Origin: Pseudomonas gingeri | Lineage (GTDB): Bacteria > Pseudomonadota > Gammaproteobacteria > Pseudomonadales > Pseudomonadaceae | Assembly (NCBI RefSeq): GCF_013385425.1 | Contig: NZ_JACAQA010000021.1 | Location: 1-37,744 of the forward strand | DNA length: 37,744 bases | Direction of reading: 5' to 3' | Shown: positions 15,695 to 23,958 of the stretch, piece by piece | How the letters are laid out: the number at the start of each line of letters is the position of its first letter | Position numbering within the stretch: the stretch's first letter is position 1 | The notes under the pieces: generated by a model | Seen by the model: the letters and a program-made list of their open reading frames with translations, nothing else | Databases searched by the model: none | What the model was told of the DNA's origin: nothing | Program-made: the position numbers and the translations under genes

Positions 15695-17563
15695 ATGGAC
15701 AATTACATCCGCTGGTTCCAACGCTTTATCTGGATAGGCATCGTGATGAACATGGTGTTCGCACTGCCTGCCCTGTTCGCCCCGGCGCTGCTGACCTCGG
15801 TGGTCGGCCTGCCGCCGGTGCTCTCGGACCCCTGGCTGGAAAACGCCGGCATGCTGCTGGTGGGGATCAGCCTGTTCTACATGCCGTCGGGCTTCAACGC
15901 CCCGCGCTTCGTGATCCACTCCTGGTTATGCGTCTTGAGCCGGCTGGTCGCCGTGGCGTTCTGGATCTACCTGATCGACACCAGCAACACCCCCACGGTG
16001 TTCGTGCCCATGCTCTACGGCGACCTGAGCATGTTCCTGGTCCTGGGCGTCACGCTCTTCATGGGCAGCACGCCGGCCCACCGGCCCTGGGCCTTGCTGG
16101 TCGATGGTTGGCATGCCTGGTGCCAGGGTTGGGAAGCCCGCTGGCATCGCCACGGCTTTCGGGTCGGCCTGCTGATCACCCTGCTGGTGCTGGGTTTTAT
16201 CGGCTACGAAACCTGGTACAACATGCTGCGGGTGGTGCCCGAAGAGAAATTCGCCTCCGACGAAGACCACTTCAAGTACGCCGCCATCGGCCTGGGCATC
16301 GAAGCGCGAATCCCTTATTACCTGTTTGCCGTGCTGCCGCAGATGTGCCCGGAAAAAATGCCCAAGCCCGGTGGCTGGGAGGCGTTCGGCTTCCTCTATG
16401 AAAACGGTCGCGACCTGCCCATCGGCATGGCCAAGCGGCAGATCGGCTACCCGACCGTGGAACCCAACTGCGCCCTGTGCCACACCGGCTCCTACCGCGC
16501 CTCGGCCAGCGATGTGGCCAAACCGATCGCCACCGCGCCGGCCAATACCCTGCAACTGCAAGCCTTCCAGTGGTTCGCCTACGATTGCGCCAGCGACCCG
16601 AAATTCACCACCGACGCAGTGATGACGGCGATCAACGCCAAGTTCCAGCTGGGCTTCTTCGAGCGGCTGTACAACCGCTACCTGATTATCCCCATGGCCA
16701 AGACCGCGCTGCTCAAGCAGAAGCAGGCCTACGCCTGGCAGAAACTGCGGCCGGCACAAGGGCCCGGGCGCACCGACACCTTCAACCCGACCAAGATGGT
16801 GGTCTTCGGTTTCCCGGATGACTCGACTATCGGCACCGTCGACCTGCCGCAGATCTGGAACCAGAAGCCGCGCGAATCGCTGTACCTGCACTGGGACGGC
16901 AACAACAACGATATCCACGAGCGTAACTACGCCGCGGCCATGGCCGTGGGCGCGACGCCGCAGTCGGTGTTGCCGGAGAGTTTCAATCGGGTCACCCAGT
17001 GGTTGCTCGGCACCAAGCCGCCGGCCTGGCCGTTCGCTTTGGACCAGGCGCGGGTAGCCCAGGGCAAGCCGATCTGGGACAACAACTGTGCGGGCTGCCA
17101 TGAGTTCGGCAAGGCCGACACCGGCCAGGTCACCACCCAAATCGACCAACTGGGCACCGACCCCCATCGCCTGGATTCCTTCACCGTCGGCCTGGTGCAG
17201 GCGTTCCATGGCTTCAAGAAACCGCCATTCGATTTCAACGCTTATCGCAAGACCCAGAGCTACAGCAACACCCCCACCGACGGCATCTGGATGCGCGCGC
17301 CGTACCTGCACAACGGTTCGGTGCCGAGCCTGTGGGACCTGTTGCAGACGCCGGACAAGCGGCCGGTGGTGTTCAACACCGGCTCGGATGTCTATGACCC
17401 GGTCAAGGTCGGTTTCATCACCAGCGGTGCCCAGGTCCAGGCGCCGACCTACTTCAGGTATGACACACGCCTGGAGGGCAACCACAACAGTGGTCACCTG
17501 TACGGGACCCAACTGACCGACGCCGAGAAATGGGCGCTGATCGAATTCATGAAGACGTTGTAG
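15695..17563 (+). CDS. Membrane-anchored dihaem cytochrome c, RoxA-like signature
   Basis: This encodes 622 residues. Four to five hydrophobic segments lie in residues 1-185. A large domain, presumably periplasmic, follows with two haem c sites: CALCH (Cys259-His263) and CAGCH (Cys465-His469). The block APYLHNGSVPSLWDLL near residue 535 is the signature of RoxA- and MauG-related dihaem cytochromes. It may accept electrons from the upstream GMC enzyme or act as an oxygenase or peroxidase. The N-terminal membrane part looks like a separate small membrane-protein family fused to the cytochrome. AGGAAGGG supports the start at 15695. It lies 208 bp after the GMC gene and 10 bp before the phosphoesterase gene. 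The functional assignment is inference. Confidence 0.8.
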   Translation: MDNYIRWFQRFIWIGIVMNMVFALPALFAPALLTSVVGLPPVLSDPWLENAGMLLVGISLFYMPSGFNAPRFVIHSWLCVLSRLVAVAFWIYLIDTSNTPTVFVPMLYGDLSMFLVLGVTLFMGSTPAHRPWALLVDGWHAWCQGWEARWHRHGFRVGLLITLLVLGFIGYETWYNMLRVVPEEKFASDEDHFKYAAIGLGIEARIPYYLFAVLPQMCPEKMPKPGGWEAFGFLYENGRDLPIGMAKRQIGYPTVEPNCALCHTGSYRASASDVAKPIATAPANTLQLQAFQWFAYDCASDPKFTTDAVMTAINAKFQLGFFERLYNRYLIIPMAKTALLKQKQAYAWQKLRPAQGPGRTDTFNPTKMVVFGFPDDSTIGTVDLPQIWNQKPRESLYLHWDGNNNDIHERNYAAAMAVGATPQSVLPESFNRVTQWLLGTKPPAWPFALDQARVAQGKPIWDNNCAGCHEFGKADTGQVTTQIDQLGTDPHRLDSFTVGLVQAFHGFKKPPFDFNAYRKTQSYSNTPTDGIWMRAPYLHNGSVPSLWDLLQTPDKRPVVFNTGSDVYDPVKVGFITSGAQVQAPTYFRYDTRLEGNHNSGHLYGTQLTDAEKWALIEFMKTL

Positions 17564-17573
17564 GGAGACAGCT

Positions 17574-18818
17574 ATGAATTTGCCTCATCTGGAACATGAA
17601 CTTGCGAAAATCCGCGTCCGCCTCAGTGGTCTGAAAGCCCGGTTGGAGTTGTCCTGGAAAAAACTCACCAGTGACATCGAGCCCGAGGAGTTCCAGGCCA
17701 TCCAGGCGTTGTTGCAACGCGGGCATGACCAGGCCCAATACGTGCTGGACCATGGCGACCTGCCGACGGACGAGCCGGCGGTGCCCTGGGAGTTGTCCCA
17801 TGGGTTGTCGATCCTGCATATGGGCAACGCCAAGGCCTTGCCGACCTCGGAGTCGCAGCTGCAAACCCGGGTCCTCAAGGACGGCACGTTGCTGGGCTGT
17901 CGCAAATGGGAGTTGCTCGACCTGCTGTGGAGCGAGGCGTTGATCAAGTGGATCGAGAACCTGCGGCGCCATGCGCCGTTTGCCACCACGCCGATGGTGA
18001 TGATGATCGACAACGACGTGACCCTGGCGATTGCCGGCGACTGGGGCACCGGGCCCTTTGAAAGCCATGCCCCGGCGGTCAATGTCGCCAACCAGATGCA
18101 GTTGGCCCAGGCCGATTTCACCATTCACCTGGGCGACGTCTACTACGCTGGCACCGGCTCCGAGGAAGATGTCGACATGGCCGGCTGGCCGATGGGCAAG
18201 CACGGCGCCTTCACCCTCAACTCCAACCATGAGATGTACAGCGGCGCCCATGGTTATTTCGCGGAGCTCAACTCACGGTTCCCGATGCAGCAGGGCACCA
18301 GTTATTTTGCGTTGTACAACGATGACTGGCTGATTGTCGGACTGGATTCGGCCTATGCCTCCGCGCCGCTCGGTCTTTATATGGACGGTACCTTGAACCA
18401 GCAGCAGATCGACTGGATGAAGAGCCTGCCCAAGGGCAAGAAGTTGCTGGTGCTGAGTCATCACCAGGGTTTCGATATCAGTGGGGCAAACAAGACCACG
18501 CTGTATCAGCCGGTGTGTGATGCTTTGGGCCGGGTGCCGGATTATTGGTACTGGGGGCACCTGCACAATGGGATTGTGTATGCCGAGCAGGGCGGGTTAC
18601 GGGCGCGTTGTGCCGGGCACGGGGCGATTCCCTATGGCGTGACCAGCGAGTTGGATGGCAATGAGCGGGTGCTGTTTTCCGAAGTGCAGAATGCCATGGA
18701 CGATGAATACCCGGAGCGAGTGCTCAATGGGTACGTGAAGGTGCGGTTGAGCGGGGAGAATATTATCGAGGAGTTTATTGGCGAGGATGGGTCGGTGAGG
18801 TGGGCGTCTCACGGGTAA
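17574..18818 (+). CDS. Calcineurin-like metallophosphoesterase
   Basis: This encodes a 414-residue protein. An N-terminal helical region of about 130 residues is followed by a calcineurin-like phosphoesterase domain. All metal-binding blocks are visible: GDWGTG, GDVYYAG, SNHEMY (the usual GNHE), LSHHQG and GHLHNG. No signal peptide is seen, so it is probably cytoplasmic. The start lies 10 bp after the cytochrome stop, with AGGGAGA overlapping that stop, so the two are tightly cotranscribed. The substrate is unknown. Association with a GMC-hydrolase and a dihaem cytochrome suggests a phosphorylated or phospholipid-derived substrate; this is speculation. Confidence 0.85.
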   Translation: MNLPHLEHELAKIRVRLSGLKARLELSWKKLTSDIEPEEFQAIQALLQRGHDQAQYVLDHGDLPTDEPAVPWELSHGLSILHMGNAKALPTSESQLQTRVLKDGTLLGCRKWELLDLLWSEALIKWIENLRRHAPFATTPMVMMIDNDVTLAIAGDWGTGPFESHAPAVNVANQMQLAQADFTIHLGDVYYAGTGSEEDVDMAGWPMGKHGAFTLNSNHEMYSGAHGYFAELNSRFPMQQGTSYFALYNDDWLIVGLDSAYASAPLGLYMDGTLNQQQIDWMKSLPKGKKLLVLSHHQGFDISGANKTTLYQPVCDALGRVPDYWYWGHLHNGIVYAEQGGLRARCAGHGAIPYGVTSELDGNERVLFSEVQNAMDDEYPERVLNGYVKVRLSGENIIEEFIGEDGSVRWASHG

Positions 18819-18840
18819 TTCGGTGCTGGCCGAGCTGACG

Positions 18841-18940
18841 CATTCGCGGGCAAGCTCCGCTCCCACAGGATCTGTGTGGTACCGCAGTTTTGCGATCGAT
18901 CACAAAACCCCTGTGGGAGCAGGGCTTGCCCGCGAAGCCT
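18841..18940. repeat. REP pair between convergent genes
   Basis: Inverted GCGGGCAAGC(T)CCGCTCC / GGGAGCAGGGCTTGCCCGC arms are separated by about 45 bp. They occupy the gap between the phosphoesterase gene and the convergent gbcA. The pair may act as a bidirectional transcription barrier; no classical terminator is seen here. Confidence 0.85.
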
Positions 18941-18946
18941 TTGCTC

Positions 18947-20242
18947 TTAGCCGTGCACCGGCACACCCTTGAGGTACGGCGCAGGCTCGGCCCCCAGGTT
19001 GCTCAACAGCCGCTCGCTGTACCAATCCACAAAGTTGACCACGCCAAACTCATAGGTCTTCGAGTACGGCCCTGGCTGGTAGGCCGTGGAATTGATACCG
19101 CGCTGGTTTTCCTCGGCCAGGCGACGGTCCTGGTCGTTGGTCGCATCCCAGACTTCACGCATGCGCGCCACGTCATAGTCGACGCCTTCCACCGCATCCT
19201 TGTGTACCAGCCACTTGGTGGTGACCATGGTTTCCTGGGCGCTGATCGGCCACACGGTGAACACGATGATGTGGTCGCCCATGCAGTGGTTCCACGAGTG
19301 CGGCAGGTGCAGGATGCGCATCGAACCCAAATCCGGGTTCTTGATCCGGCCCATCAGCTTCTTGCAGCCCTGCTGGCCGTCCATGGTCATGGACACGGTG
19401 CCCTTGAGCAGCGGCATGCGCACGATCCGGTTACGCAGGCCGAAGCTGGCGTGGGCGTAAGGGATCTTCTCGGCTTCCCAGGCCACGGTGCATTCGGCCA
19501 CGTGGTCCTTGAATTTCTGGTCGGCCCGCGGGTCGGTGACGTCGTCCCACTCCAGCAGGGTCTTCAGCAGTTCCGGGTGAGAGCCGCCGCAGTGGTAGCA
19601 CTCGCGGTTGTTTTCCAGCACCAGCTTCCAGTTGGCCTTCTCCATCAAGGTGGTTTGCACCGCCACCTTGGTGTTTTCCATGTCGTAGGGTTCCATGTAG
19701 TGGTTCAGGGTCGTCAGGAACTCATCGATGGCGGGCGGGTTTTCCGCCAGGCTGATGAAGATGTAGCCGCCGGAGGTCTTCACGTGCACCGGCTTGAGGC
19801 CGTACTGCTTCATGTCGAAGTCGGCGCCCATCTCGGTGCCGGCGAACAGCAGGCGCCCGTCCAGCTCGTAGGTCCACTGGTGGTAGTGGCAGACCAGCTT
19901 GGCGACCTTGCCCTTGTCGCTGGTGCACAACCGTGAACCGCGGTGGCGGCAGACGTTATGGAAGGCGTGGACCACGCCGTCGGCGCCGCGAATCACGATG
20001 ATCGGGTTCTTGCCGATCTGCAGGGTCATGTAGTTGCCCTTGGTCGGGATTTCGCAGGTCATGCCGGCGATCAACCACTCTTTCTGAAAGATTTCCTGCA
20101 TATCGATTTCGAACAGCCGCTCATCGGAGTAGAACGGTTGCGGCAGGGAGAAGGTGCGTTCGCGCTCTTGCAGCATTTGCGCGGTGGCCTTGCGTGCGGG
20201 TTCCAGCGGATCGCCCAGGCTCAGGGTTGCGGTGACGTCCAT
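18947..20242 (-). CDS. gbcA: Glycine betaine demethylase, Rieske oxygenase subunit GbcA
   Basis: This encodes the 431-residue terminal oxygenase that removes the first methyl group of glycine betaine, giving dimethylglycine and formaldehyde. The Rieske 2Fe-2S motif is at CRHRGSRLC to CHYHQWTY (ligands Cys98, His100, Cys118, His121). Mononuclear iron ligands lie in ECYHCGGSH (His217, His222). The residue after Cys118 is His where Pro is common in this family. The start at 20242 is chosen from homology of MDVTATLSLGDPLEPAR to known GbcA and from GAGGA 8 bases upstream. The frame is open further upstream but unlike a protein. It is divergent from its reductase gbcB. Confidence 0.96.
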   Translation of the reverse strand: MDVTATLSLGDPLEPARKATAQMLQERERTFSLPQPFYSDERLFEIDMQEIFQKEWLIAGMTCEIPTKGNYMTLQIGKNPIIVIRGADGVVHAFHNVCRHRGSRLCTSDKGKVAKLVCHYHQWTYELDGRLLFAGTEMGADFDMKQYGLKPVHVKTSGGYIFISLAENPPAIDEFLTTLNHYMEPYDMENTKVAVQTTLMEKANWKLVLENNRECYHCGGSHPELLKTLLEWDDVTDPRADQKFKDHVAECTVAWEAEKIPYAHASFGLRNRIVRMPLLKGTVSMTMDGQQGCKKLMGRIKNPDLGSMRILHLPHSWNHCMGDHIIVFTVWPISAQETMVTTKWLVHKDAVEGVDYDVARMREVWDATNDQDRRLAEENQRGINSTAYQPGPYSKTYEFGVVNFVDWYSERLLSNLGAEPAPYLKGVPVHG

Positions 20243-20352
20243 CGATTTAGTCCTCATGGCCATGCGGTGTGGCCGGCGAATAGTGGCTGATACGGTTAGC
20301 ACGCAAGTACGGAAATACATTGGATCATTTGCGATGGAGTGTGCGGCTGGCA

Positions 20353-20380
20353 GCGACATGAACCTTATCCATGGGCGACA
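20353..20380 (-). promoter_or_regulatory. Candidate GbdR operator upstream of gbcA
   Basis: On the minus strand two identical TGTCGC half-sites (complement GCGACA at 20353-20358 and 20375-20380) form a direct repeat with a 22 bp period. They lie about 110 bp before gbcA. A further single TGTCGC is at 20446-20451 on the plus strand towards gbcB. GbdR is known to activate gbcA and gbcB in P. aeruginosa. The exact site is my inference from the half-site pattern. Confidence 0.45.
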
Positions 20381-20526
20381 TGGCCGAATCCGTTCCCGAC
20401 GCGCAACCCCCGGTCGTTGCGGGCTGGTCGCGATAAGCATGCCAATGTCGCGGATAGGTAAATGGTCGCTTCGACCCTTGCGCAGAATCGCCAACATAGA
20501 GCCGACAGTCGGCGGTGGAGAACAAT

Positions 20527-21627
20527 ATGTCGAACAACTTCCTCAATCCGGTAACAACCCAGACCTGGGCCAATGGTCGGCATATCGTGCGCTGCGTGAA
20601 GGTCATCCAGGAAACCTGGGATGTGCGCACCTTCTGCTTCATGGCTGACCAGCCGATCATGTTCTTTTTCAAGCCGGGGCAGTTTGTCACCCTGGAGCTG
20701 GAAATCGAAGGCCAGCCGATCATGCGCTCCTACACCATTTCCAGCTCGCCGTCGGTGCCCTACAGCTTTTCGGTGACCATCAAGCGCGTGCCCGGCGGCA
20801 AGGTTTCCAACTGGTTGCACGACACCCTGCACGAAGGCCAGGAGCTGGCGGTGCACGGTCCGGTGGGGTTGTTCAACGCCATCGACTTCCCGAGCCCCAA
20901 GGTGCTGTACCTGAGTGGCGGCGTCGGTATCACCCCGGTGATGTCCATGGCCCGCTGGTTCTACGATACCAACGGCAATGTCGACATGGTGTTTATCCAC
21001 AGCGCCCGTTCGCCCAAGGACATCATCTATCACCGCGAGCTGGAGCATATGGCCTCGCGGATCGACAACTTCAGCCTGCACCTGATTTGTGAGAAGCATG
21101 GTTTGGGCGAGCCGTGGGCCGGTTATCGCGGTTATCTGAACCACAAGATGCTGGAGTTGATGGCGCCGGACTTCCTGGAGCGTGAGGTGTTCTGCTGCGG
21201 GCCGACGCCGTATATGAACGCGGTGAAGCGTTTGCTGGAAGCGGCCGGGTTCGATATGAGCCGCTACCACGAAGAGTCGTTCGGTGCGACGCCGCCGGAG
21301 GCTCGTGCCGACGCGGTGGAACAGGCCGAACAGGCTGCAGAGGCACCGGAAGTGGATGCGGCGGATCTGTATCAAGTGGAGTTCACCGCGACTGGCAAGA
21401 GCATTCGTGTGGCACCGGGGGAAACCGTGCACGCGGCGGCGGCCAAGCTTGGCCTGATGATTCCCAAGGCCTGCGGCATGGGCATCTGCGGGACCTGCAA
21501 GGTGCTGAAGCTGGGCGGCGAAGTGGAGATGGAGCACAACGGCGGGATCACCGACGACGATGTGGCCGAGGGTTATATCCTGTCGTGCTGCAGCGTGCCG
21601 AAGGGGGATGTGCGGATCGAGTACTGA
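20527..21627 (+). CDS. gbcB: Glycine betaine demethylase, reductase subunit GbcB
   Basis: This encodes a 366-residue NAD(P)H-dependent reductase feeding electrons to GbcA. Domain order is: FAD-binding ferredoxin-reductase domain with RSYTISSSP, NAD-binding domain with YLSGGVGITPVMSMARW and CCGPTPYM, an acidic linker, and a C-terminal plant-type 2Fe-2S ferredoxin. The ferredoxin cysteines are in ACGMGICGTCKV plus ILSCCS. GGAG at 20517-20520 favours the ATG at 20527 over a GTG at 20515. It shares a 284 bp divergent promoter region with gbcA. A perfect DnaA-box nonamer at 20993-21001 lies inside the gene and is probably incidental. Confidence 0.95.
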   Translation: MSNNFLNPVTTQTWANGRHIVRCVKVIQETWDVRTFCFMADQPIMFFFKPGQFVTLELEIEGQPIMRSYTISSSPSVPYSFSVTIKRVPGGKVSNWLHDTLHEGQELAVHGPVGLFNAIDFPSPKVLYLSGGVGITPVMSMARWFYDTNGNVDMVFIHSARSPKDIIYHRELEHMASRIDNFSLHLICEKHGLGEPWAGYRGYLNHKMLELMAPDFLEREVFCCGPTPYMNAVKRLLEAAGFDMSRYHEESFGATPPEARADAVEQAEQAAEAPEVDAADLYQVEFTATGKSIRVAPGETVHAAAAKLGLMIPKACGMGICGTCKVLKLGGEVEMEHNGGITDDDVAEGYILSCCSVPKGDVRIEY

Positions 21628-21645
21628 CCGAAGCACCGCGGTCCC

Positions 21646-21780
21646 CTTGTGGCGAGGGGCTTGCCCTAATGTTAAGGCCGAACACGGTCCCTGTAGGAGC
21701 ATGGCTTGTCGGGACGCCGCATCGCAGCGAAGAGGCCCTCAAGACCGCCAAAAGCTTCGCGGGCAAGCCCTGCTCCTACA
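21646..21780. repeat. Composite REP array
   Basis: A partial arm (TTGTGGCGAGGGGCTTGCCC) is followed by a full pair of GCGAAG-type arms. One arm is modified by a GGGACGCCGCATCGCAGC segment. The array fills the gap between gbcB and the convergent chemoreceptor gene. Confidence 0.8.
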
Positions 21781-21820
21781 GTCCGCGTGAACCGGACTTT
21801 AATCGCTTGGGTCTTGAGGT

Positions 21821-23446
21821 TTACAGACTGAACCGCGCCACCATGCTGTTCAAATCCACCGCCAGGCGCGACAGCTCATTGCTCGCTGCGCTGGTCTGGT
21901 TCGCACCGGTCGCCGATTGCACCGAAAGATCGCGGATATTCACCAGATTGCGATCCACCTCGCGGGCCACCTGAGCCTGTTCTTCCGCCGCACTGGCGAT
22001 CACCAGGTTGCGTTCGTTGATCTCGACAATCGCCGTATTGATGGTGTCCAGCGCCATCCCCGCGCCCTTGGCGATATTCAAGGTCGACTCCGCCCGCTCG
22101 GTGCTGTTGCGCATCGAATCCACGGCTTGCTCGGTCCCGCCCTGGATACTGCCAATCATCCGTTCGATCTCGCTGGTGGACTGCTGGGTACGGTGGGCCA
22201 GGGCCCGAACCTCATCCGCCACCACGGCAAAACCACGCCCGGCTTCCCCGGCCCGTGCCGCTTCAATCGCCGCGTTCAGGGCCAGCAGGTTGGTCTGGTC
22301 GGCCAGCCCGCGAATCACGTCCAGCACCTTGCCGATATCCTGGGATTCCTTCGCCAGGTTGCCGATCAGCGTCGCGGTGCTCTGTACATCGCTGCTCATG
22401 CGCTCGATGGCGCCGACGGTTTCCTGGACCAGGTCACGACCGTCGCCGGCCGAGGCGGTGGCATGCTTCGAGGCTTCGGATGTGCTCACGGCATTGCGCG
22501 CGACTTCTTCCACGGCGCTGGTCATTTCATTGACCGCCGTGGCGGCCTGTTCGATCTCGTTGTTCTGCCGTACCAGGCCCTTGGCGCTTTCGTCGGTGAC
22601 GGCATTCAGCTCTTCCGCCGCCGAAGCCAGCTGGGTCGCCGAACCGGAAATACGCTGCAGGGTGTCGCGCAGTTTCTGCTGCATCTTGACCATGGCCTGC
22701 AACAGGCGCCCGGCTTCGTCGTTGCCCTCGACCTTGATCGGTCGGGTCAGGTCGCCTTCGGCGATCTGCTCGGCGGCGGTCAGGGCGTCGGCGATAGGGT
22801 GGGTGATGCTGTTGGTCAGCAACCAGGCGAGCAGGAGGGTCAGGCCGGTGGCGGCCAGCAGCAAGCCCACCACCATATTGAACGCCGAGGCGTATTGGTC
22901 GGCGGCTTGTTGATGGGTGTCGTCGGTCTGCTGGGTATTGATCTCCACCAGCTTGGTGAGCACGGTGTTGACCTGTTCGGAGTTGGCCAGCAACTCGCTG
23001 TTGATCAGGGCTGCCAGTTCAGTGACCTGATTGTTGCGCGACAGGCTTTTCATCCGATCTTCAAGCTGGCGGTACTGGCCGAGCACCTGCACATAGCGGT
23101 CGTAGGCCACGCGCTCTTCAGGGCTGCTGATCAGTTTTTCGTAGATGGCCTGGGCCTTGCCGATCTGCTGGTTGCGCAGGGTGAACAGGTCGAGGATTTT
23201 CTGTTGCTCGTCGGGCGCGCGGTTGGTCACCAGGCGATAGGACAGGACCCGCAGGCGCAGGGTCAGTTGGGTGAGGTCGTCGAGGCTCTTGATGCTCGGC
23301 ACGCTGTTGGTACTGAGCTCTTCGGCGGCGCCACGGATCTTGCTCATCTGGTTCAGGGCAAATATCCCCAGGATCAGCATCAGCGCGCCGATCAGGGAGA
23401 AGCTGAGGAAGGCGCGCGGGGCGATGTTCATGTTGCGTAGGGACAT
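21821..23446 (-). CDS. Methyl-accepting chemotaxis protein
   Basis: This encodes a 541-residue chemoreceptor. TM1 is at about 12-31 (FLSFSLIGALMLILGIFAL). A periplasmic four-helix-bundle ligand domain covers about 32-190. TM2 is at about 191-212, then a HAMP domain (TNSITHPIADALTAAEQIAE) and a signalling domain. The kinase-control hairpin tip reads DQTNLLALNAAIEAARAGE. The C-terminus ends VARFSL, so there is no CheR-binding pentapeptide. The start at 23446 is chosen because upstream in-frame sequence runs into the promoter region and the N-terminus is then typical. The ligand cannot be read from sequence; a betaine-pathway compound is possible from context. A FliA-like promoter lies upstream. 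Confidence 0.92.
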   Translation of the reverse strand: MSLRNMNIAPRAFLSFSLIGALMLILGIFALNQMSKIRGAAEELSTNSVPSIKSLDDLTQLTLRLRVLSYRLVTNRAPDEQQKILDLFTLRNQQIGKAQAIYEKLISSPEERVAYDRYVQVLGQYRQLEDRMKSLSRNNQVTELAALINSELLANSEQVNTVLTKLVEINTQQTDDTHQQAADQYASAFNMVVGLLLAATGLTLLLAWLLTNSITHPIADALTAAEQIAEGDLTRPIKVEGNDEAGRLLQAMVKMQQKLRDTLQRISGSATQLASAAEELNAVTDESAKGLVRQNNEIEQAATAVNEMTSAVEEVARNAVSTSEASKHATASAGDGRDLVQETVGAIERMSSDVQSTATLIGNLAKESQDIGKVLDVIRGLADQTNLLALNAAIEAARAGEAGRGFAVVADEVRALAHRTQQSTSEIERMIGSIQGGTEQAVDSMRNSTERAESTLNIAKGAGMALDTINTAIVEINERNLVIASAAEEQAQVAREVDRNLVNIRDLSVQSATGANQTSAASNELSRLAVDLNSMVARFSL

Positions 23447-23497
23447 GGTGGCTACCTGAGAGAAGGGCGCATTCCGTGCGACTTTTAAGGCGTGTCT

Positions 23498-23517
23498 GAA
23501 TGACCTATCGGTCATTC
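23498..23517. promoter_or_regulatory. Perfect inverted repeat over the MCP promoter
   Basis: GAATGACC (23498-23505), spacer TATC, and GGTCATTC (23510-23517) form a perfect 8 bp palindrome. It covers the -10 element of the FliA-like promoter. It could be an operator for a dimeric repressor, or chance. Confidence 0.4.
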
Positions 23518-23531
23518 GACTAAAGTCTTAA
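23505..23531 (-). promoter_or_regulatory. FliA (sigma-28)-type promoter of the MCP gene
   Basis: Reading the minus strand, TTAAGACT (23531-23524), an 11 base spacer, and ACCGATAG (23512-23505) match the layout TAAAGTTT-N11-GCCGATAA of flagellar sigma-28 promoters. There are 5 of 8 and 6 of 8 matches and exact spacing. It lies about 60 bp upstream of the MCP start, as expected for a flagellar-regulon chemoreceptor. Confidence 0.6.
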
Positions 23532-23656
23532 GCCCCTGCGCGTATTTGTCGCAGGCGGAGGTTTCCGACAGGGGGCGGGGAACATGTCCTGGCAATCGCA
23601 GTCCCTAAGGTTCCAGGAAAAGCACCCCGCCAGGAAAATCAAGGCTTTGCGACAGT

Positions 23657-23688
23657 TTTCCCCTGGCAAACAGGGGGGCTTTTCTTTA
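23657..23688 (+). terminator. Terminator-like hairpin upstream of the ZapA-like pair
   Basis: CCCCTG (23660-23665), loop GCAAA and CAGGGG (23671-23676) are followed by GGCTTTTCTTT. The T-rich tail is on the plus strand. No plus-strand gene ends here, so it either ends a short untranslated RNA starting after about 23520 or acts as an attenuator in the leader of the gene at 23728. Confidence 0.4.
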
Positions 23689-23727
23689 TCGTACGCGCCC
23701 TTTGAAACTGCCCGAGAGATCAAGAAA

Positions 23728-23958
23728 ATGTTGGAAGCTTCCCTGAGTCAATTGGAACAGCTGGTCAGCGAGCTGGTTCAGCAAAAACAGGAACTGTTGG
23801 CCGCCAATACCGCGCTGAGCACCGAGCTGGCCCAGGCCAAGGACGAAAACGAAAGCCTGCAACTGAGCCTGATGGAACAAGAAGAAAAGCACGGTGCTAC
23901 CGCCGCCCGTATCCAGGCGCTGGTCGAGCGTGTCAGCGCAGGTCCCGTGAGCGCATGA
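23728..23958 (+). CDS. TIGR02449-like small coiled-coil protein
   Basis: This encodes a 76-residue, almost entirely helical protein with heptad leucines (LSQLEQLVSELVQQKQELLA). It resembles the TIGR02449 family, which in pseudomonads is encoded just before zapA. It may partner the ZapA-like protein in cell-division regulation. The start at 23728 follows GAGAG at 23714-23718. The frame is open further upstream, but that part crosses the terminator-like hairpin. Its stop overlaps the next start as ATGA, so translation is coupled. Confidence 0.7.
   Translation: MLEASLSQLEQLVSELVQQKQELLAANTALSTELAQAKDENESLQLSLMEQEEKHGATAARIQALVERVSAGPVSA

Noticed and set aside
18890..19936. A 348-codon plus-strand frame opposite gbcA
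   Set aside because: It starts inside a REP element and its product has antisense-type composition; gbcA on the minus strand is unambiguous.
20993..21001. Perfect DnaA box in gbcB as part of the cluster
   Set aside because: It is isolated, 9 kb from the cluster and in coding sequence; most likely chance.
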